A stretch of 64,000 nucleotides of DNA from contig JBAIAC010000271.1 of NCBI GenBank assembly GCA_037349315.1, forward strand, positions 124,001 to 188,000, in the 5' to 3' direction. The notes under the pieces are model-generated. The model ran no database searches, had not been told where the DNA came from, and was given only the letters and a program-made list of their open reading frames with translations. The stretch comes from Chelydra serpentina (Eukaryota; Chordata; Testudines; Chelydridae). This document shows, piece by piece, positions 38,641 through 52,495 of this stretch (positions are counted from its first letter, which is position 1; each line of letters begins with the position of its first letter). A program made the position numbers and the translations under genes.

Positions 38641-40429
38641 TCCCCACCAGACATCACTGCCAGGTTGGGAATCCCGAAGGGTTCCCCCCAAGAAGAGCCC
38701 CCAGCAGCTAGGGACACCCCCCCAACAGACCGCCCCCTGGGAACTCAGTCCCTCACTGCCTACCTGGGATTCTCCCACTGCCTTCCTAGGACCTCCGCCT
38801 GCCCTCCAGTAGGATCTGCCCTGCCCTTTGCCTGGGATCCCCTGATGCTTTACAGTGGGACCCCTCACGCTGCTTGCCCGGCATCCCCTGACCTAGCGCA
38901 GGAGATCCACCCCCCCTCCCCCCAGCTCTGTGCACTGGGCATGGCAACGATCCCAGGAGCCAGCGGGGGAAGCCCAAACAGAGCCCTTGGAACAGCACCG
39001 GGCACCCTCCAGCGCCCTGTCCCGGCACCCCAAGAGATGTGCACCCCGCTGTTCTGCAGCCACCAGGCCCCCAGCGATACCCACCTCCAGGCCCCATCGC
39101 CTCAGGGCTGGGCCCCCCCAAAATCCCAAACCTCCAGAACCACCAACCGGACTAGGGTGCCCCCTGCCCAGTCACCCACACACCTCCCCCCACCACAATG
39201 CCCCTTCAGCGCCAGCTGCAATCTCCCCACACAGGCGACACCCCTTGCCCCCAGCAACAGTGTTACCTCACAGTGTGTGTGATAAGTGGGTTACCCGTTA
39301 TCACCGCCCCCTGCTGGCCAGTCACACGGGCAGAGGGAGCCCTGGGGGACGCTTCTTTAAACAGGAGACTGGAAGGCCTGGAGGCCCAAAACAGGTAAGA
39401 AATGTCCATGGCCTGTCACTAGAAAATAATGGCCACCATGGATCCACCCCAGAGGTGGCTGCATCTTAGCACTGCGGGAAGCAACCCCTCATGGAGGCTA
39501 TTTGTCGTGGGGTTTGCGATACTTCTGGACCCACGCTGCCCTCAGAGTGACCTCCTCATCCTGTGCCAGACGGAGAAAAGAAAAAGGTCCAGCCAACTCT
39601 CCTGTTACCAGGTGTGGGCCATTTATCCCCAAACAGGGGGTGGCCTCTGGGTTTGATGTGTATTAAATAGGTGGCTGGTCTCTTTCATTGGCAAACAGTT
39701 TAACAGACAGAAAGGGGGGGAAGAAATGATTCTGAAAGGAGAGAGAGGAGAAAGATGATCACTGCAAAATTTAACCCCCTGCAACATCCAAGATGGAGAA
39801 CGACTCAGAGCAACAGGTTCCTTCCAAGGAAGGAGAATTATCTGGGATTTAGAAACATGGCGAACAGCCCCAAACACAAAAGGATTTGTAATTGACATTT
39901 GATAATGAGGTTGAAAGAGAGAAATCCTGAGATTTGAGATCAATGATCAGAAACGAAAGAGAAAGGGTGGAAATCTGAGGGATTTTGGATCCATTATTGC
40001 AAATTATAGACAGGAAAGGGGATAATTCGAGGGATTTTATATCAGTGGTTGATATGAGGTAAAATGTGAGTGTTTCACATCAATATTTGATAAATGAAGA
40101 GAGAGGAAATGGGCAACATTTTATATCCATATTTATATTTAAGAATCTGAGAAAAGGTGTAAATTTGAGATTGTTTTATTATTTTATCATGAGAGCGACA
40201 GGGGAAAATCTCAGGGCCTAATCACTTAGAAATAGACAAGTAGAGAGAAGTGGGGCGAGTGTTTAGGGTATTTTATATCAATCTTTGAGATTTGCAGAGA
40301 ATGTGTCACAAATTATATATTTGATCACATGAGAGAAACACCAAGCTCGGGGGGGTTTCCTGTTGCTATTAAATAACTAGAGGGAAAGGGGGGGGCTGTG
40401 ACTGGATTTTACGGGACTGTCCAACACAT
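38641..40429. other. IR2 spacer: C-rich then AT-rich, no gene supported
   Basis: The stretch 38660-39250 is C-rich and yields proline-rich open frames without known motifs. The stretch 39660-40370 is AT-rich with repeated phrases such as 'gagggattttatatca', 'tgagagatttt' and 'atatcaat...ttgat'. No tRNA, transposon family or gene was identified. Confidence 0.5.
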
Positions 40430-40940
40430 GAACACAAAGTGCCCCCCCCAGTCACAGGGCAGCGGGGAGCCCTTTGGGGAGCTGCTCTCAGGGGGGGGGG
40501 CGGGAGGGGCAGTTTGGGGGCAGCAGGTGGGCTGGGGACACCGGGGTCCGGGCAGTGCCCATGGGGGGCACGTGCTCCCCCCGTCCCCGCTTGGGCAGAG
40601 ACCGGGCCCCTCGGCCCAGCCCCAGCCCGGGGCAGCAACTTCCCCCGCCCCCCGGACAAGGGCAAATCGCGGCGGGCACGTGCCCCCCCCGGCCGGGCAC
40701 GGAGGGGTTAATGACGGGCTCCACCCCCCGCCCAGACCCCGGGGAGCAGCAGCGGCTCCGTCCAGGCTCCCGGCTCATAATGCCGCCAGCAGCGGAAGTG
40801 ACGTCCGGCGGGGGGTGGGGCGAGCTGCTGAAACCCTCCCTTGCCTGGGCTGGAGAGCGCAGAAGCGGCCCCGGGGCAGGATGGGAGATGTAGTTCCTGA
40901 CTCTCCCGGGAGCGGAAGTGACGTCGGGCAGGAAGACGGA
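40430..40940. promoter_or_regulatory. CpG-rich promoter-like region with ETS/CRE pairs
   Basis: CpG-dense sequence with two copies of AGCGGAAGTGACGTC (40791-40805 and 40911-40925), each combining an ETS core (CGGAAGTG) with a CRE-like TGACGTC. Between them, on the minus strand (40877-40894), is ACTACATCTCCCATCCTG, which resembles the ZNF143 motif. This trio is typical of TATA-less housekeeping and zinc-finger promoters. It lies between the IR2 arms, which point KRAB-type first exons in opposite directions, so it could serve either side. Confidence 0.65.
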
Positions 40941-41139
40941 CTCCCAATGCTGCTCCTTGGGGAGCTACGAGCCGCACCCAGGGAGCCCCCCTCCCCCCCC
41001 GGCCCGAGCAGGTCTCTGCCCCTCCCCCACCGCACCCCATTGTCTCCCCCTCCCCCCATGGGTGGCTCTCACTGGGGGGGGGGGCTCTGGGGTCACTGGC
41101 CAGGGACTCTGGGGACTCGGTCCCAGGGAATCTCTGGGG

Positions 41140-41440
41140 GGCCCCTGGCTGGGGGTCTGGGGGGGGGTCTGGGCTCAGGGGGGGTCTGGGGCCTCTGGCT
41201 CGGGGTCTGGGTTCTGGGGGGGGTCGGGGGCCCCTGGCTGGGGGTCTGGGCTCTGGGGGGGTCTGGGGCCCCAGGCTGGGGGTCTGGGCTCTGGGGGGGT
41301 CTGGGGCCCCTGGCTCGGGGTCTGGGTTCTGGGGGGGGTCGGGGGCCCCTGGCTGGGGGTCTGGGCTCTGGGGGGGTCGGGGGCCCCTGGCTCGGGGTCT
41401 GGGCTCTGGGGGGGGGTCGGGGGCCCCTGGCTGGGGGCTG
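41140..41440 (+). repeat. About 39-bp G-rich minisatellite
   Basis: Seven or so units of 'ggtctgggctctgggggggtc ... ggggcccctggctggg'. Each unit has several runs of three or more G, so G-quadruplex formation is plausible. The left IR2 arm has only a single unit-like segment near 38540-38560, so the array expanded after duplication. Glycine/tryptophan-rich open frames here are by-products. Confidence 0.85.
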
Positions 41441-42770
41441 GGAATGTGACATCACCGATTCCGCTTTTCTCCCCTCTGGAAAACTGCGGAAACGTCCGGT
41501 TCCATTGGGAAAATTCATCCCCCGAGTCCTTGTCCTAGATCTGGGGGTGCGGGAAGGGGGAAGGGGGTTCGCGCTGCCCCACAAGGGTCTCTCCCACAGC
41601 GCTCTGGACTCGTTCTTCCTGAAACCTGGTGTCACGGACACCACTGTTAATCCAGAGTCACTGCCGGGACAGACGAGGAGTGACTCCAGATGGACAGTGG
41701 GGCAAATGAGATCAGCAATTCCCCCTGTGAGGAGGGGCTCTCATTAGCTGCCCCCCCAGAGAGCTCAAGGAGGGAAGGCTGCTCCAACGCCCTGCCCCTC
41801 TCTGCTCAGGATATTGGGGTTCAGCTTCCTGGGTCAGACGCTGCAGCCTCCAGCGTGATCTGGGCGACCAGGCTTAGCAGCTGCTGCTCCCACAGCGGGG
41901 TCTGTGCTGGGAAGTTACCTTAATTAAACCTTCTTCTCTGCCCGGCCCAGGTGATGACTTTCTCCAGCTGGTACTAGCCCCCTAGGGCAGCCCTGAGCCC
42001 CGTTAATACTAAATTCTGAGCCAGAGATTCCAGGTAACTGGAAGAAACGAAGGGAAAATGCTCGGGTCTGGCCTTAAAATGACTCTACTCAGACAGACCC
42101 TCCCCCCTCATTTCTTGTCCCATTAGCAATTGCAGGAGTAAATCCAGCCTTGGGGAAGCAAACAACCCAGGAATGGGACTTTCCTACCAGACGGGCAGGG
42201 AGAGGGGACGGAAAAGGAGAAAGAGAGACTGAAAGGAGCCATGGGAGAGAAGAGTTTTCAGAGCGATTTCCAGATCTCTAATCTGCCCAGACAGATGTAT
42301 TACTGCACCCTAGGTAAAATCATTTTCCTGTGGAAAAGATGAGGATCAAACAGAGGAAAACCCAGTTCCTGACTCCATATCCCTCCTACTGGGGTGTGGC
42401 TGCCGTGGGGTCAGTGTCCAAGGGAATCCCCCACAGTAAATACTTTGGCTCTGCTTTTTTCTAGCATTGTGTTCAGATGCTTTGTTACAGAATGGGGGGA
42501 GGGAGAAAAGAGGTTAAAAATGTCTCTGTGGGTTTAGCCTGGCAGGAGTGGCCAGGTCTCCACTGTAATAAAGAGATGGAGCATTTTCTCAGCATGGCAG
42601 ACTCTAGGGTGTCTGTCTGCAGGGAAAAAGCCTGGGGCAATCATGCTGTGAAATTAACTAAAGCCTGTTCTGAAACCTCCACAACTGCACTTCTCACCCT
42701 GCCAGGCTGCAGAATAATGTCCGTGTTTTGCTCCAGTTCATCCCGTCCTCCCATGGGACAGGGGAGAGAC

Positions 42771-42794
42771 ATGGCTGCAGAGGAGCCAGTTCAG
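42771..42794 (+). CDS. KRAB zinc-finger-type gene, initial coding exon
   Basis: ATGGCTGCAGAGGAGCCAGT and the following TCAG encode MAAEEPVQ, followed by donor GTAGGG at 42795. A likely acceptor TTTGCTCCAG ends at 42736. The exon ends on a codon boundary, which fits the KRAB-A exon at 45379 (it begins on a whole codon). The inverted partner is 37099-37122. The gene would be driven from the CpG-rich region near 40.8 kb. Confidence 0.7.
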
Positions 42795-42899
42795 GTAGGG
42801 ATTATCAGGGGGTTGCTGGTGGGTTCCTGCGGGAGGAAGAGGGACAGCAAATACACCGGAGATGGGAACGTTTGCACTGTCTGGTTTGGAGGTTGGAGC

Positions 42900-43104
42900 T
42901 AGGATGACCAGACAGCAAGTGTGAAAAATTTGAGAGGGAAGTGGCACAAGGATGCAAATAGTACACACACACACGCACACTAGGGTGACCAGACAACAAA
43001 TGTGAAAAATTGGGATGGGGGTGGGGGGGTAATAGGAGCCTATATAAGAAAAAGACCCCAAAATCAGGACTGTCCCTATGAAATCGGGACATCTGGTCAC
43101 CCTA
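42900..43104. mobile_element. hAT-type MITE with near-perfect 8-bp duplication
   Basis: The element runs from TAGGATGACCAGAC to GGTCACCCTA, with its left end repeated (a second TAGGGTGACCAGAC at 42981) around an AC microsatellite. It is flanked by GTTGGAGC (42892-42899) and GTTGGGGC (43105-43112). The IR2 left arm near 36990-37010 has the uninterrupted site, so the insertion followed the duplication. Confidence 0.85.
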
Positions 43105-43310
43105 GTTGGGGCGGGACAGGAAATTCACAGGCTGGAGACTGGGAGGAGGCCTGGGTGGGGCAAACCTGCTGGGAGATGTTTAATAAGTGGCCTAGATTCT
43201 AGCAACGGACCCATGAGGTTGGAAGGTGGAAATGCCCTAATTTGTGGAACAGGAAACAACCCACCTAGGTGGGGCTGGGAAAATGGAGCAGATCCCAGTG
43301 CTGGAGCCTG

Positions 43311-46200
<2,890 letters not shown>

Positions 46201-46204
46201 CTTT

Positions 46205-46445
46205 ATATCTGTGATAGATTTATAGGTTTTTATCCCAGAAAGGACTATTGGGTCATCTAGTCTGACCTCTTGTATAACACAGGCCACAGAATTTCATCCA
46301 GTTACTGCCGTATTGAGCTGAAAACCTTGTGTTTGACTAAGTCATGTTTCAGAAGGTCATCCAGTCTTGACTCAAAGACGTCCTGAGATGGAGAATCTGC
46401 TGCTTCTCTCGGTAGTTTGTAACCTTTGCTTCCGCCTTACTGAGC
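46205..46445 (-). mobile_element. CR1-like LINE fragment
   Basis: 'Atctagtctgacctcttgtataacacaggcc' and the sequence that follows match a common sauropsid CR1-derived repeat in reverse orientation. It is diverged and non-coding. Confidence 0.65.
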
Positions 46446-48580
46446 CATTTCCAGTGCTAGTGCCAACTCCAGGGCTAGGGACAAGGCAGAGGCAAGGTTA
46501 TGTTGCAGGCGTGGCAGGTACTGTAACTCTTCATTTCACAGTTATCAGAGGTTTAAGTTTAGCTCCCATCCACATGCTGGAAGGACAGGAGTCAACACTG
46601 GGTATTTTAAACTCTGCATTTATTGAGTGTGGGTATTTAATTACCTTGATTTTTTTTCAATGGCTTTTTTCCTTTGCCACTATAATCGTGCCTACCCATG
46701 AGCTTTTGCTGGCATAGCTACGTTGATTTTTCACATCCCTAACTGACAGAACTACCCTGGCAAAACTTTTAAGTACGGATTGGGTGAGAGCATGCGTGTG
46801 GATTTTAGGGCACTTTAAAATATTAATGTTTTGTGACCCAACACTTTGGAATCCAATGGCAAAACTTCCAAGAAGAATATCTGCAGAATGGAAGAAAAAT
46901 GCACAACACACATTGTCTGAGAGGTCGGGCTCAATCTCAAATTCAAGGGTATTGTTCTGGTTCAATGGCCACAGCATATCCCCTTGGGACAACTTTTTAC
47001 AGTGACAGCAGATTCAGGAAACCCTCTAGCAGTTCAAAGGGATTTAGTCTCGCAGCACGTCTGCATTTCCATGTCATTGACTCACCAGTTTGGCTTGTGC
47101 TCTTCTGAAATTCCAAATTCTGCCGTTATTGACTTTTTCAGTCCTGGTTTCCTGCAGAAGCTGAACCCCAATATCCTGAGCACAGAGGGACAGAGTGGGA
47201 ACTCTTGGAGGGTCTAGTGCACTCAAGGGGCACCTCCCAAGGACTGGTTAAAAGCCAGGGCATTGCACAGATCCTATGGATCCATGACTGTGTCCGTGTG
47301 CCTTATGGGGAAAAGATATAAAACAAGAAAAGCATCTAAATGCGTATTTACCATCAGTCCCCTCATCAGTCCGCTTGGGAAACCCTGATCGTTTCCAAAG
47401 TGTATTAAAACCTTCCTTAAAAGCTTACCTCTTGGTTATCAGGTCATGACAGTTTGTAGCCCCAAAAGACCCCTCTCAGTCAGCTCAAACTCAGGTGTTT
47501 CTCCCCAAGAAGTCTGTCTGTCTTCAGTCTCCCAAAAGAGGTAAAATCAGTCACTGCCCCTTTCTGCGTGGGACAAAGCTTCAAAAGCTGGAGATCTGCA
47601 TAACCAGCCTTGAGATCTGGCATTCGTTACCCCTTAGTGACACCAGATTGCACAGGAAACCCATCCCTCAGCCCTGCCCGGTATCATCTGGCCCATTTCA
47701 GCATCATAGTCTGTGGAGTATTCATGCTCTCAAGGGCTGGCTCAAAGATACAGATAACAGTCAGAACTAGGCCAGTGTTTGCTGGCAATGAAAACAGAGT
47801 AATTGACAAACAGGAGCAATATATAATCCTTTACAGCCTGAAAGTGCATTGGGGGGAGGGGACAGGAGCCAGCCGTGTGGGGGAGGTGGGGCCCAGACAC
47901 TGGGCATTGAGAGCCTGGAGCCGGCTGTGTGCTGGGGAGATGGGACATGAACCCGCTGTGCGCAGGGGAGATGAGCAGGGGAGAGGGGCTGTGGACGCAG
48001 CCGAGAGCAGCTGCGAGCGCCGTCTGCTCTGCAGCATGAGGTGGGAGCCTGGCGTCCCCCTTTCAAGGTTCCCCTGGGCAGGGTTCCCCTACCTGCCCAG
48101 GGGAAGCTGCACAGTGGTTTTGCTGAACCCAGACTTGCATGAGGAGGGAAGAAATTAGCAGCAAGTCTCAACCGCAGCCAGTCCCCAGCCTCTGCCCTGT
48201 GCCCTGGGGAGGAGTCAGGTGTCCCCAGGCAGAAATCTCAGGACGGCATGGCCCTGTGTGCCCTGCCCACACATCACCTCTGCCCCGCACCCTGGGGATG
48301 AGTCGGGTGTCTCTGGGCAGAAATCTGGGGGGTTGTGACCCTACATGCCCCACCCACCCTCTGTTCAGCAATTCCGGATATGAAGGGTGATTCCAGAAAT
48401 GAAGAGTAATTCCAGAAAAAAATGCAGTAAAAGCGGCAATTTCCAGAAAACACTGGCCCTAGTCATAACATTAAATACAATAGTTTCAAGAGATATGCCT
48501 GTGTTCATCAGATCTGTCACTCTGCCTTCACATAGTTCACTCTGCTGATGGGTTCTACCTCTTCCCCCATTCTGTGTCTG
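46446..48580. other. Spacer, no gene supported
   Basis: Mixed sequence. Positions 48190-48360 hold two imperfect copies of a roughly 110-bp unit ('ctctgccc...ctgggga.gagtc.ggtgt'). No exon or tRNA was recognised. Confidence 0.45.
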
Positions 48581-48584
48581 TCTT

Positions 48585-48725
48585 GTCTATTTAGATTGTA
48601 AATTCTTCAGGGCATGGGCCATCTACTATTCTGGGTTTGTACCTTGCCTAGCACAATGGGGACCCACTTCTTACTTGGTCCTTAGGCACAAAGGTAATGA
48701 ATATGATTTATAATAATAACAACTC
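48585..48725 (+). mobile_element. L2-like LINE 3' tail
   Basis: 'Ttagattgtaaattcttcag', 'tgccta gcacaatggggac' and the terminal 'aataataac' resemble L2-type 3' ends. The mirrored copy is at 63785-63925. Confidence 0.6.
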
Positions 48726-48759
48726 TCCTGCCACTTTAAGTCAAGGAAGATGGCCTTGG

Positions 48760-49690
48760 GATATTACTACTTAAAAATGAGCAGGGGTTAAAACCATGGA
48801 ATATTCCTTGTGACAAGTATCCCACAAATTACACTGACCTCCCTTGTTTTCTTTGCCTTGAGCAGGGTTTCCAGTTTCCAAACCTGATGTGATCTCGCAG
48901 CTGGAATGAGGGGAAGAGCCGTGGGTCCCAGACCTCCAGGGCTCTGAGAAAGAAGTGGTCCCGAGAGCTGCCTGAGAGCTATCCACAATGACTCCAAGAT
49001 CTCTTTCTTGAGTGGTAACAGCTAATTTAGACCCCATCATTGTATATGTAGAGTTGGGATTATGCTTTCCAAGGTGCATTACTTTGCATTTATCAATATT
49101 ACATTTCATCTGACATTTTGTTGCCCAGTCACCCACTTTTAAGAGATCCTTTTGTAGCTCTTCACAGTCTGCCTGGGTCTTAACTGTCTTTAGTACTTTT
49201 GTATCATCTGCAAATTTTGCCACCTCACTGTTTACCCCTTTTCCAGATCATTGATGAATATGTTGAATAGGACTGGTCCCAGAACAGAGCCTTGGGGGAC
49301 ACCACTATTTACCTCTCTCCATTCTGGAATCTGACCATTTATTCCTACCCTTTGTTTCCTATCTTTTAACCAGTTACCAATCCATGAGAGCACCTTCCCT
49401 CTTACCCCGTGGCAGTTTACTTTGCGTAAGAGCCTTTGGTGAGGGACCTTGTGAAAGGCTTTCTGATCATCTAAGTACACTCTATCCACTGGATCCCCTT
49501 GGTCCACATGCTTTCGGACCCCCTCAAAGAATTCTAGTAGCTTGGTGAGGAATGATTTCCCTTTACTAACACCATGTTGACTCTTCCTCAATAAATTATG
49601 TTCATCTCTGTGTCTGACAATATTGTTCTTTATTATAGTTTCAACCAGTTTGCCCGGTTCTGTTCGATGAGTGCTGCTGAGACCGAACAC
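48760..49690 (-). pseudogene. CR1 LINE reverse-transcriptase relic
   Basis: Two frames on the minus strand carry CR1-type reverse transcriptase. The upstream part has [20 protein letters not shown] (motifs B/B') and the downstream part has AKFADDTKVLK, whose DD is part of the catalytic FADD motif. This is followed by GDWATKCQMKCNIDKCKVMH and a region with VTTQERDLGVIVDSS. A frame break separates them near 49228, and the sequence then runs into unrelated DNA, so it is a dead 5'- and 3'-truncated copy. Confidence 0.9.
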
Positions 49691-50585
49691 GACGGCTTTC
49701 CACGTCTTGTGGGGACATAGGCTGTCCCCACCGAGCCAGGAGAAGTGCGGCTTTTCTGTCAGTAGTGGAAGGGGGGTTGGGCACGCTGGGCTTTGAAGCC
49801 TTTTACGGCTCTCCTGTTTTGTTTTTCACTTTTCAGCAGGGGGCTGAGCCTGAGGGCAGGTCAGGCCAGAGGGGAATGGCGGGGCAGCCATAAAGAACGC
49901 AGCCGACTCCTCGGATGCTGGGACACACGGCAACTAATCAATGCCATTGTATTGTATCACCGTTGGCAAAGCCGCTGTCAGGAGCATCTTCAGCCGTGGA
50001 GGCAGTTCCCCGCAGCAGTGGCTAGCCGGGTTTCTGTGGCCGTTATGCATCTGGCTGTAGTGGAAAACAGCCACGAGTCACCAGCAGAGCGGAGTCGGGC
50101 GTGGGCTGGGCTGTGGAACTGGGATGGGCCTCGATTCCGTCCTGCTGGTCTCTGGCTGAGGGCAGGCAAAGGGTGTTACTGGGGAAGTGGGAGCAGTTGT
50201 GTTTCATGTTCAGGCTTTGGTATCGGTTCCTCCAGGTTTCTCATAAACACACAGGGACGTTAGCAGACGCTCTCAATGCAGGATTGGCCCAGATACCATA
50301 ATGTGATGGGGATGGCATTTTCCTTTTGTTTTTTTTGGGGGGGGGGGGGTTGTATTTCCAGTGGCATTTCTGTCTGTGGTTTCATTTTTCTTTGGAGAAC
50401 GGTGTTTTCTCCTGGATCCGAAATTTAACTAGAAAAAGAAGAAGGCCTCAGGGTGCCAGATGGAGGAGCAGGCTGGGGCTAGGGCTGCTAAGGGAGCCAG
50501 AGTAGCAGGTTTTCTGTATTGTTTCCTGCCCTCTTTGTCTTGACTAGTTTCTCTTCTGCACCAAACTTGCTGTTTCCACATGTGA
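49691..50585. other. IR3 spacer, no gene seen
   Basis: The mirror of 61940-62860. It includes a T/G homopolymer tract at 50330-50350. Open frames differ between the arms. Confidence 0.5.
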
Positions 50586-51228
50586 GGCTGGCTAGCTCAG
50601 TTGGTTGAGCATCTGACTTTTAATCTGAGGGTTCAGGGTTCAAGTGTCATGGAGTATAGGGGAGTCCGGCCCTGCACCCCTCTTCCCCGGATTCACTGGG
50701 AGTCTCAGCCAGCTAGTAGAACAGAAGGTTTATTAGAGATGCCAGGAACACAGCCCAACCAGAGCTTGTCAGTACATCCAGGACCCCTCAGTCGGGTCCT
50801 TCCGGGGGGCAGGGAGCTTAGACCCCAGCCTGGGGCTCCCTGCATTTCGCCCCACAGCTCCCAATGGGGCAGGGAGGCCAGACCCTGTCTGCCTCTCTCC
50901 CTCTTCTCCGGCCAGCTCTAAACTGAAACTCTCCAGCCCCTCCTCCCCCTTTGTCTGCTTCCCGGGCCAGGAGGTCACCTGATCCCTTTGTTCGAACGCC
51001 TTCAGCTCATACCTTTGCCGGGGGAGGGGCCGGGCCATCGCTTGCCAGGAGACAGAGCCCTTCTCTGTGTCCAGGCCTCTGCCTTCTAGGGCTTTGTAAC
51101 AATCATGCACCGTTGTCCCACCACCTAGAAACTCAAGCACTGCATAGGGGAAACCGAGGCACCCACACAGTACTCAGGGAAACCTTAACAACAGTCCTAG
51201 TTCGTCACATCAAGTCCTTGGTAAGATA
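50586..51228 (+). pseudogene. tRNA-Lys(TTT) split by a solo LTR
   Basis: The body starts GGCTGGCTAGCTCAGTTGG, has loop CTTTTAA, and continues to GGGTTCAAG at 50644. After the LTR (50645-51209) and a repeated TCAAG, it resumes at 51215 with TCCTTGGTAAG. The insertion point is inside the T-loop, that is, inside the B-box. Without it the gene would have been a full-length Lys copy. Confidence 0.9.
50645..51209 (-). mobile_element. Solo retroviral LTR inside tRNA-Lys
   Basis: A 565-bp element with TGTCAT...GTCACA termini, flanked by the direct repeat TCAAG at 50640-50644 and 51210-51214. In the minus sense it holds AATAAACCTTCTG (near 50720-50735) and aligns with the LTR at 7681 near that end. 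The IR3 right arm has no LTR at the equivalent place, so insertion followed the duplication. Confidence 0.92.
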
Positions 51229-51539
51229 TAAGGGGATCATTTCCCCCTGTGGTCTACTTCAAGAAGCAGCTTTTCAGTACTCTCCTTGACATTATCTTTT
51301 TTTTTGTTTTCAGGACTTGGGCTTTCCTAGGAAGGGCCATTTACTGCCTGGGACTGAAGGGGCAACTTCCTCACACGCCCACTGGCCTCACAGTTGGGAG
51401 GAAGAAAGGCTTCTGGGTGCCGACTTGTTGAGCAAATGCAGGGCTGGCCAGAGAGGCCTTGAGCAAGGGAGGCAAAAAATTGTCCGCCCCGGCTTTTCTA
51501 CACCACAAGTCAGAAGAACACAAAGCTATCATCAACACT

Positions 51540-51610
51540 GGTCCTATGGTGTAAGGGCAGCACTCAGGGCTTTGAATCCTTCAATCCAAGTTCAAGTCTC
51601 GGTGGGACCT
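51540..51610 (+). tRNA. tRNA-Gln (anticodon TTG)
   Basis: A 71-nt Gln with acceptor GGTCCTA/TGGGACC paired (one wobble), TTG at 51572-51574, and T-loop TTCAAGT. The T-stem has one A-C mismatch and the D-loop is one base short. T4 at 51622-51625 is a fitting terminator. It lies downstream of the split Lys copy in the Lys-Gln module. Confidence 0.75.
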
Positions 51611-51974
51611 TGGGGCAGCTCTTTTGCCACCTAACACTCCTGGGTGTTCCAAGGCTTCGTCTTGCTCTCTCCAATGACGTGGGAGCCTGTCTTTTGCCTG
51701 CTCGCTGTTGTGACTTGAGCGCCAGAGGGGATGTTTGATCCAGACGTCTGGCCGTGCCTGGAGTCCTGTAGGTAGGGGTGCGAGCTCCATTTCCTCTGAG
51801 TCCTGAATCTGGGCTGCAGCCTGGCCTAGTCACTTGGGCTAATTAATTGAAAGGAACTGTTATCAGCAGGGGAAAGAAACTTTTGAAGTGATAATCAAGA
51901 TAGCCAATTACAGACAGTTGACACAAAGGTGTTAAGGGTATTTAACTAGGATATTAAACTAAGGGAAATAGATT

Positions 51975-52495
51975 CAATTACCGTAATGACCGAGCCATTC
52001 CCAGTCTCTATTCAAACCTAAGGTAATGGTATCTAGTTTGCATATGAATTCTAGTTCAGCAGCTTCTCGTTGGAGTCTGTTTTTGAAGTTTTTCTGTTGC
52101 AAAATTGCCCCCTTTAAGTCTGTCACTGAGTGATTAGAGAGTTTGAAGTGTTCACCTACTGGCTTTTGAATGAAAATAAGAAAGAAAAACTTGTAGCACC
52201 TTAGAGACTAACACATTTATTTCAGCATAAGCTTTCGTGGGTTAGTACCTGATGTCAGATTTGTGTCCATTTATTCTTTTGCGTAGAGACAAAACCCGAT
52301 GGCAACTCTGTCCACATATCTATTCAAGTGACACCATCATAGGACCTAATCACATCCGCCACACCATCAGGGGCTTGTTAACCTGCACATCTACCAATGT
52401 GATATATGCCATCATGTGCCAGCAATGCCCCTCTGCCATGTACATTGGCCACACTGGACAGTCTCTACCGCGAGAGTCTTTCCAGGGTTAACTTT
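51975..52495. mobile_element. Penelope-like element with GIY-YIG endonuclease relic, rearranged
   Basis: From 52252 the plus strand encodes ...TSTNVIYAIMCQQCPSAMYI followed by GHTGQSL, the N-terminal part of the GIY-YIG endonuclease of Penelope-like retroelements (cysteine-containing 'IYAI.C..C', then 'YIG'). The following endonuclease segment (GEHF..SNHS-type sequence) is present on the opposite strand at 51980-52170. The two parts are therefore inverted relative to each other around terminal sequence at 52180-52250. It is dead. Confidence 0.8.

Larger units (their letters stand above)
41085..43310 (+). repeat. Inverted duplication IR2, right arm
   Basis: The mirror of 36830-38640, with two additions: the expanded G-rich minisatellite at 41140-41440 and the hAT MITE at 42900-43104. 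Confidence 0.85.
48508..51840 (-). repeat. Inverted duplication IR3, left arm
   Basis: This matches 61250-64000 in inverted orientation, up to the window edge. It contains an L2-like tail, a CR1 reverse-transcriptase relic, a Lys-like tRNA split by an LTR, and a Gln tRNA. The right arm lacks the LTR. Confidence 0.9.

Noticed and set aside
38665..39282. Proline-rich 205-codon frame
   Set aside because: The C-rich sequence gives overlapping frames on both strands, and no known motif is present.
40398..41747. 449-codon open frame on the plus strand
   Set aside because: It spans a CpG-rich promoter-like block and a G-rich minisatellite, is dominated by Gly/Pro/Arg/Trp from composition, and has no domain, splice logic or support from the mirrored arm.
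51210..51228. 3' end of tRNA-Lys as an independent fragment
   Set aside because: The TCAAG duplication shows it is the displaced 3' part of the copy at 50586.
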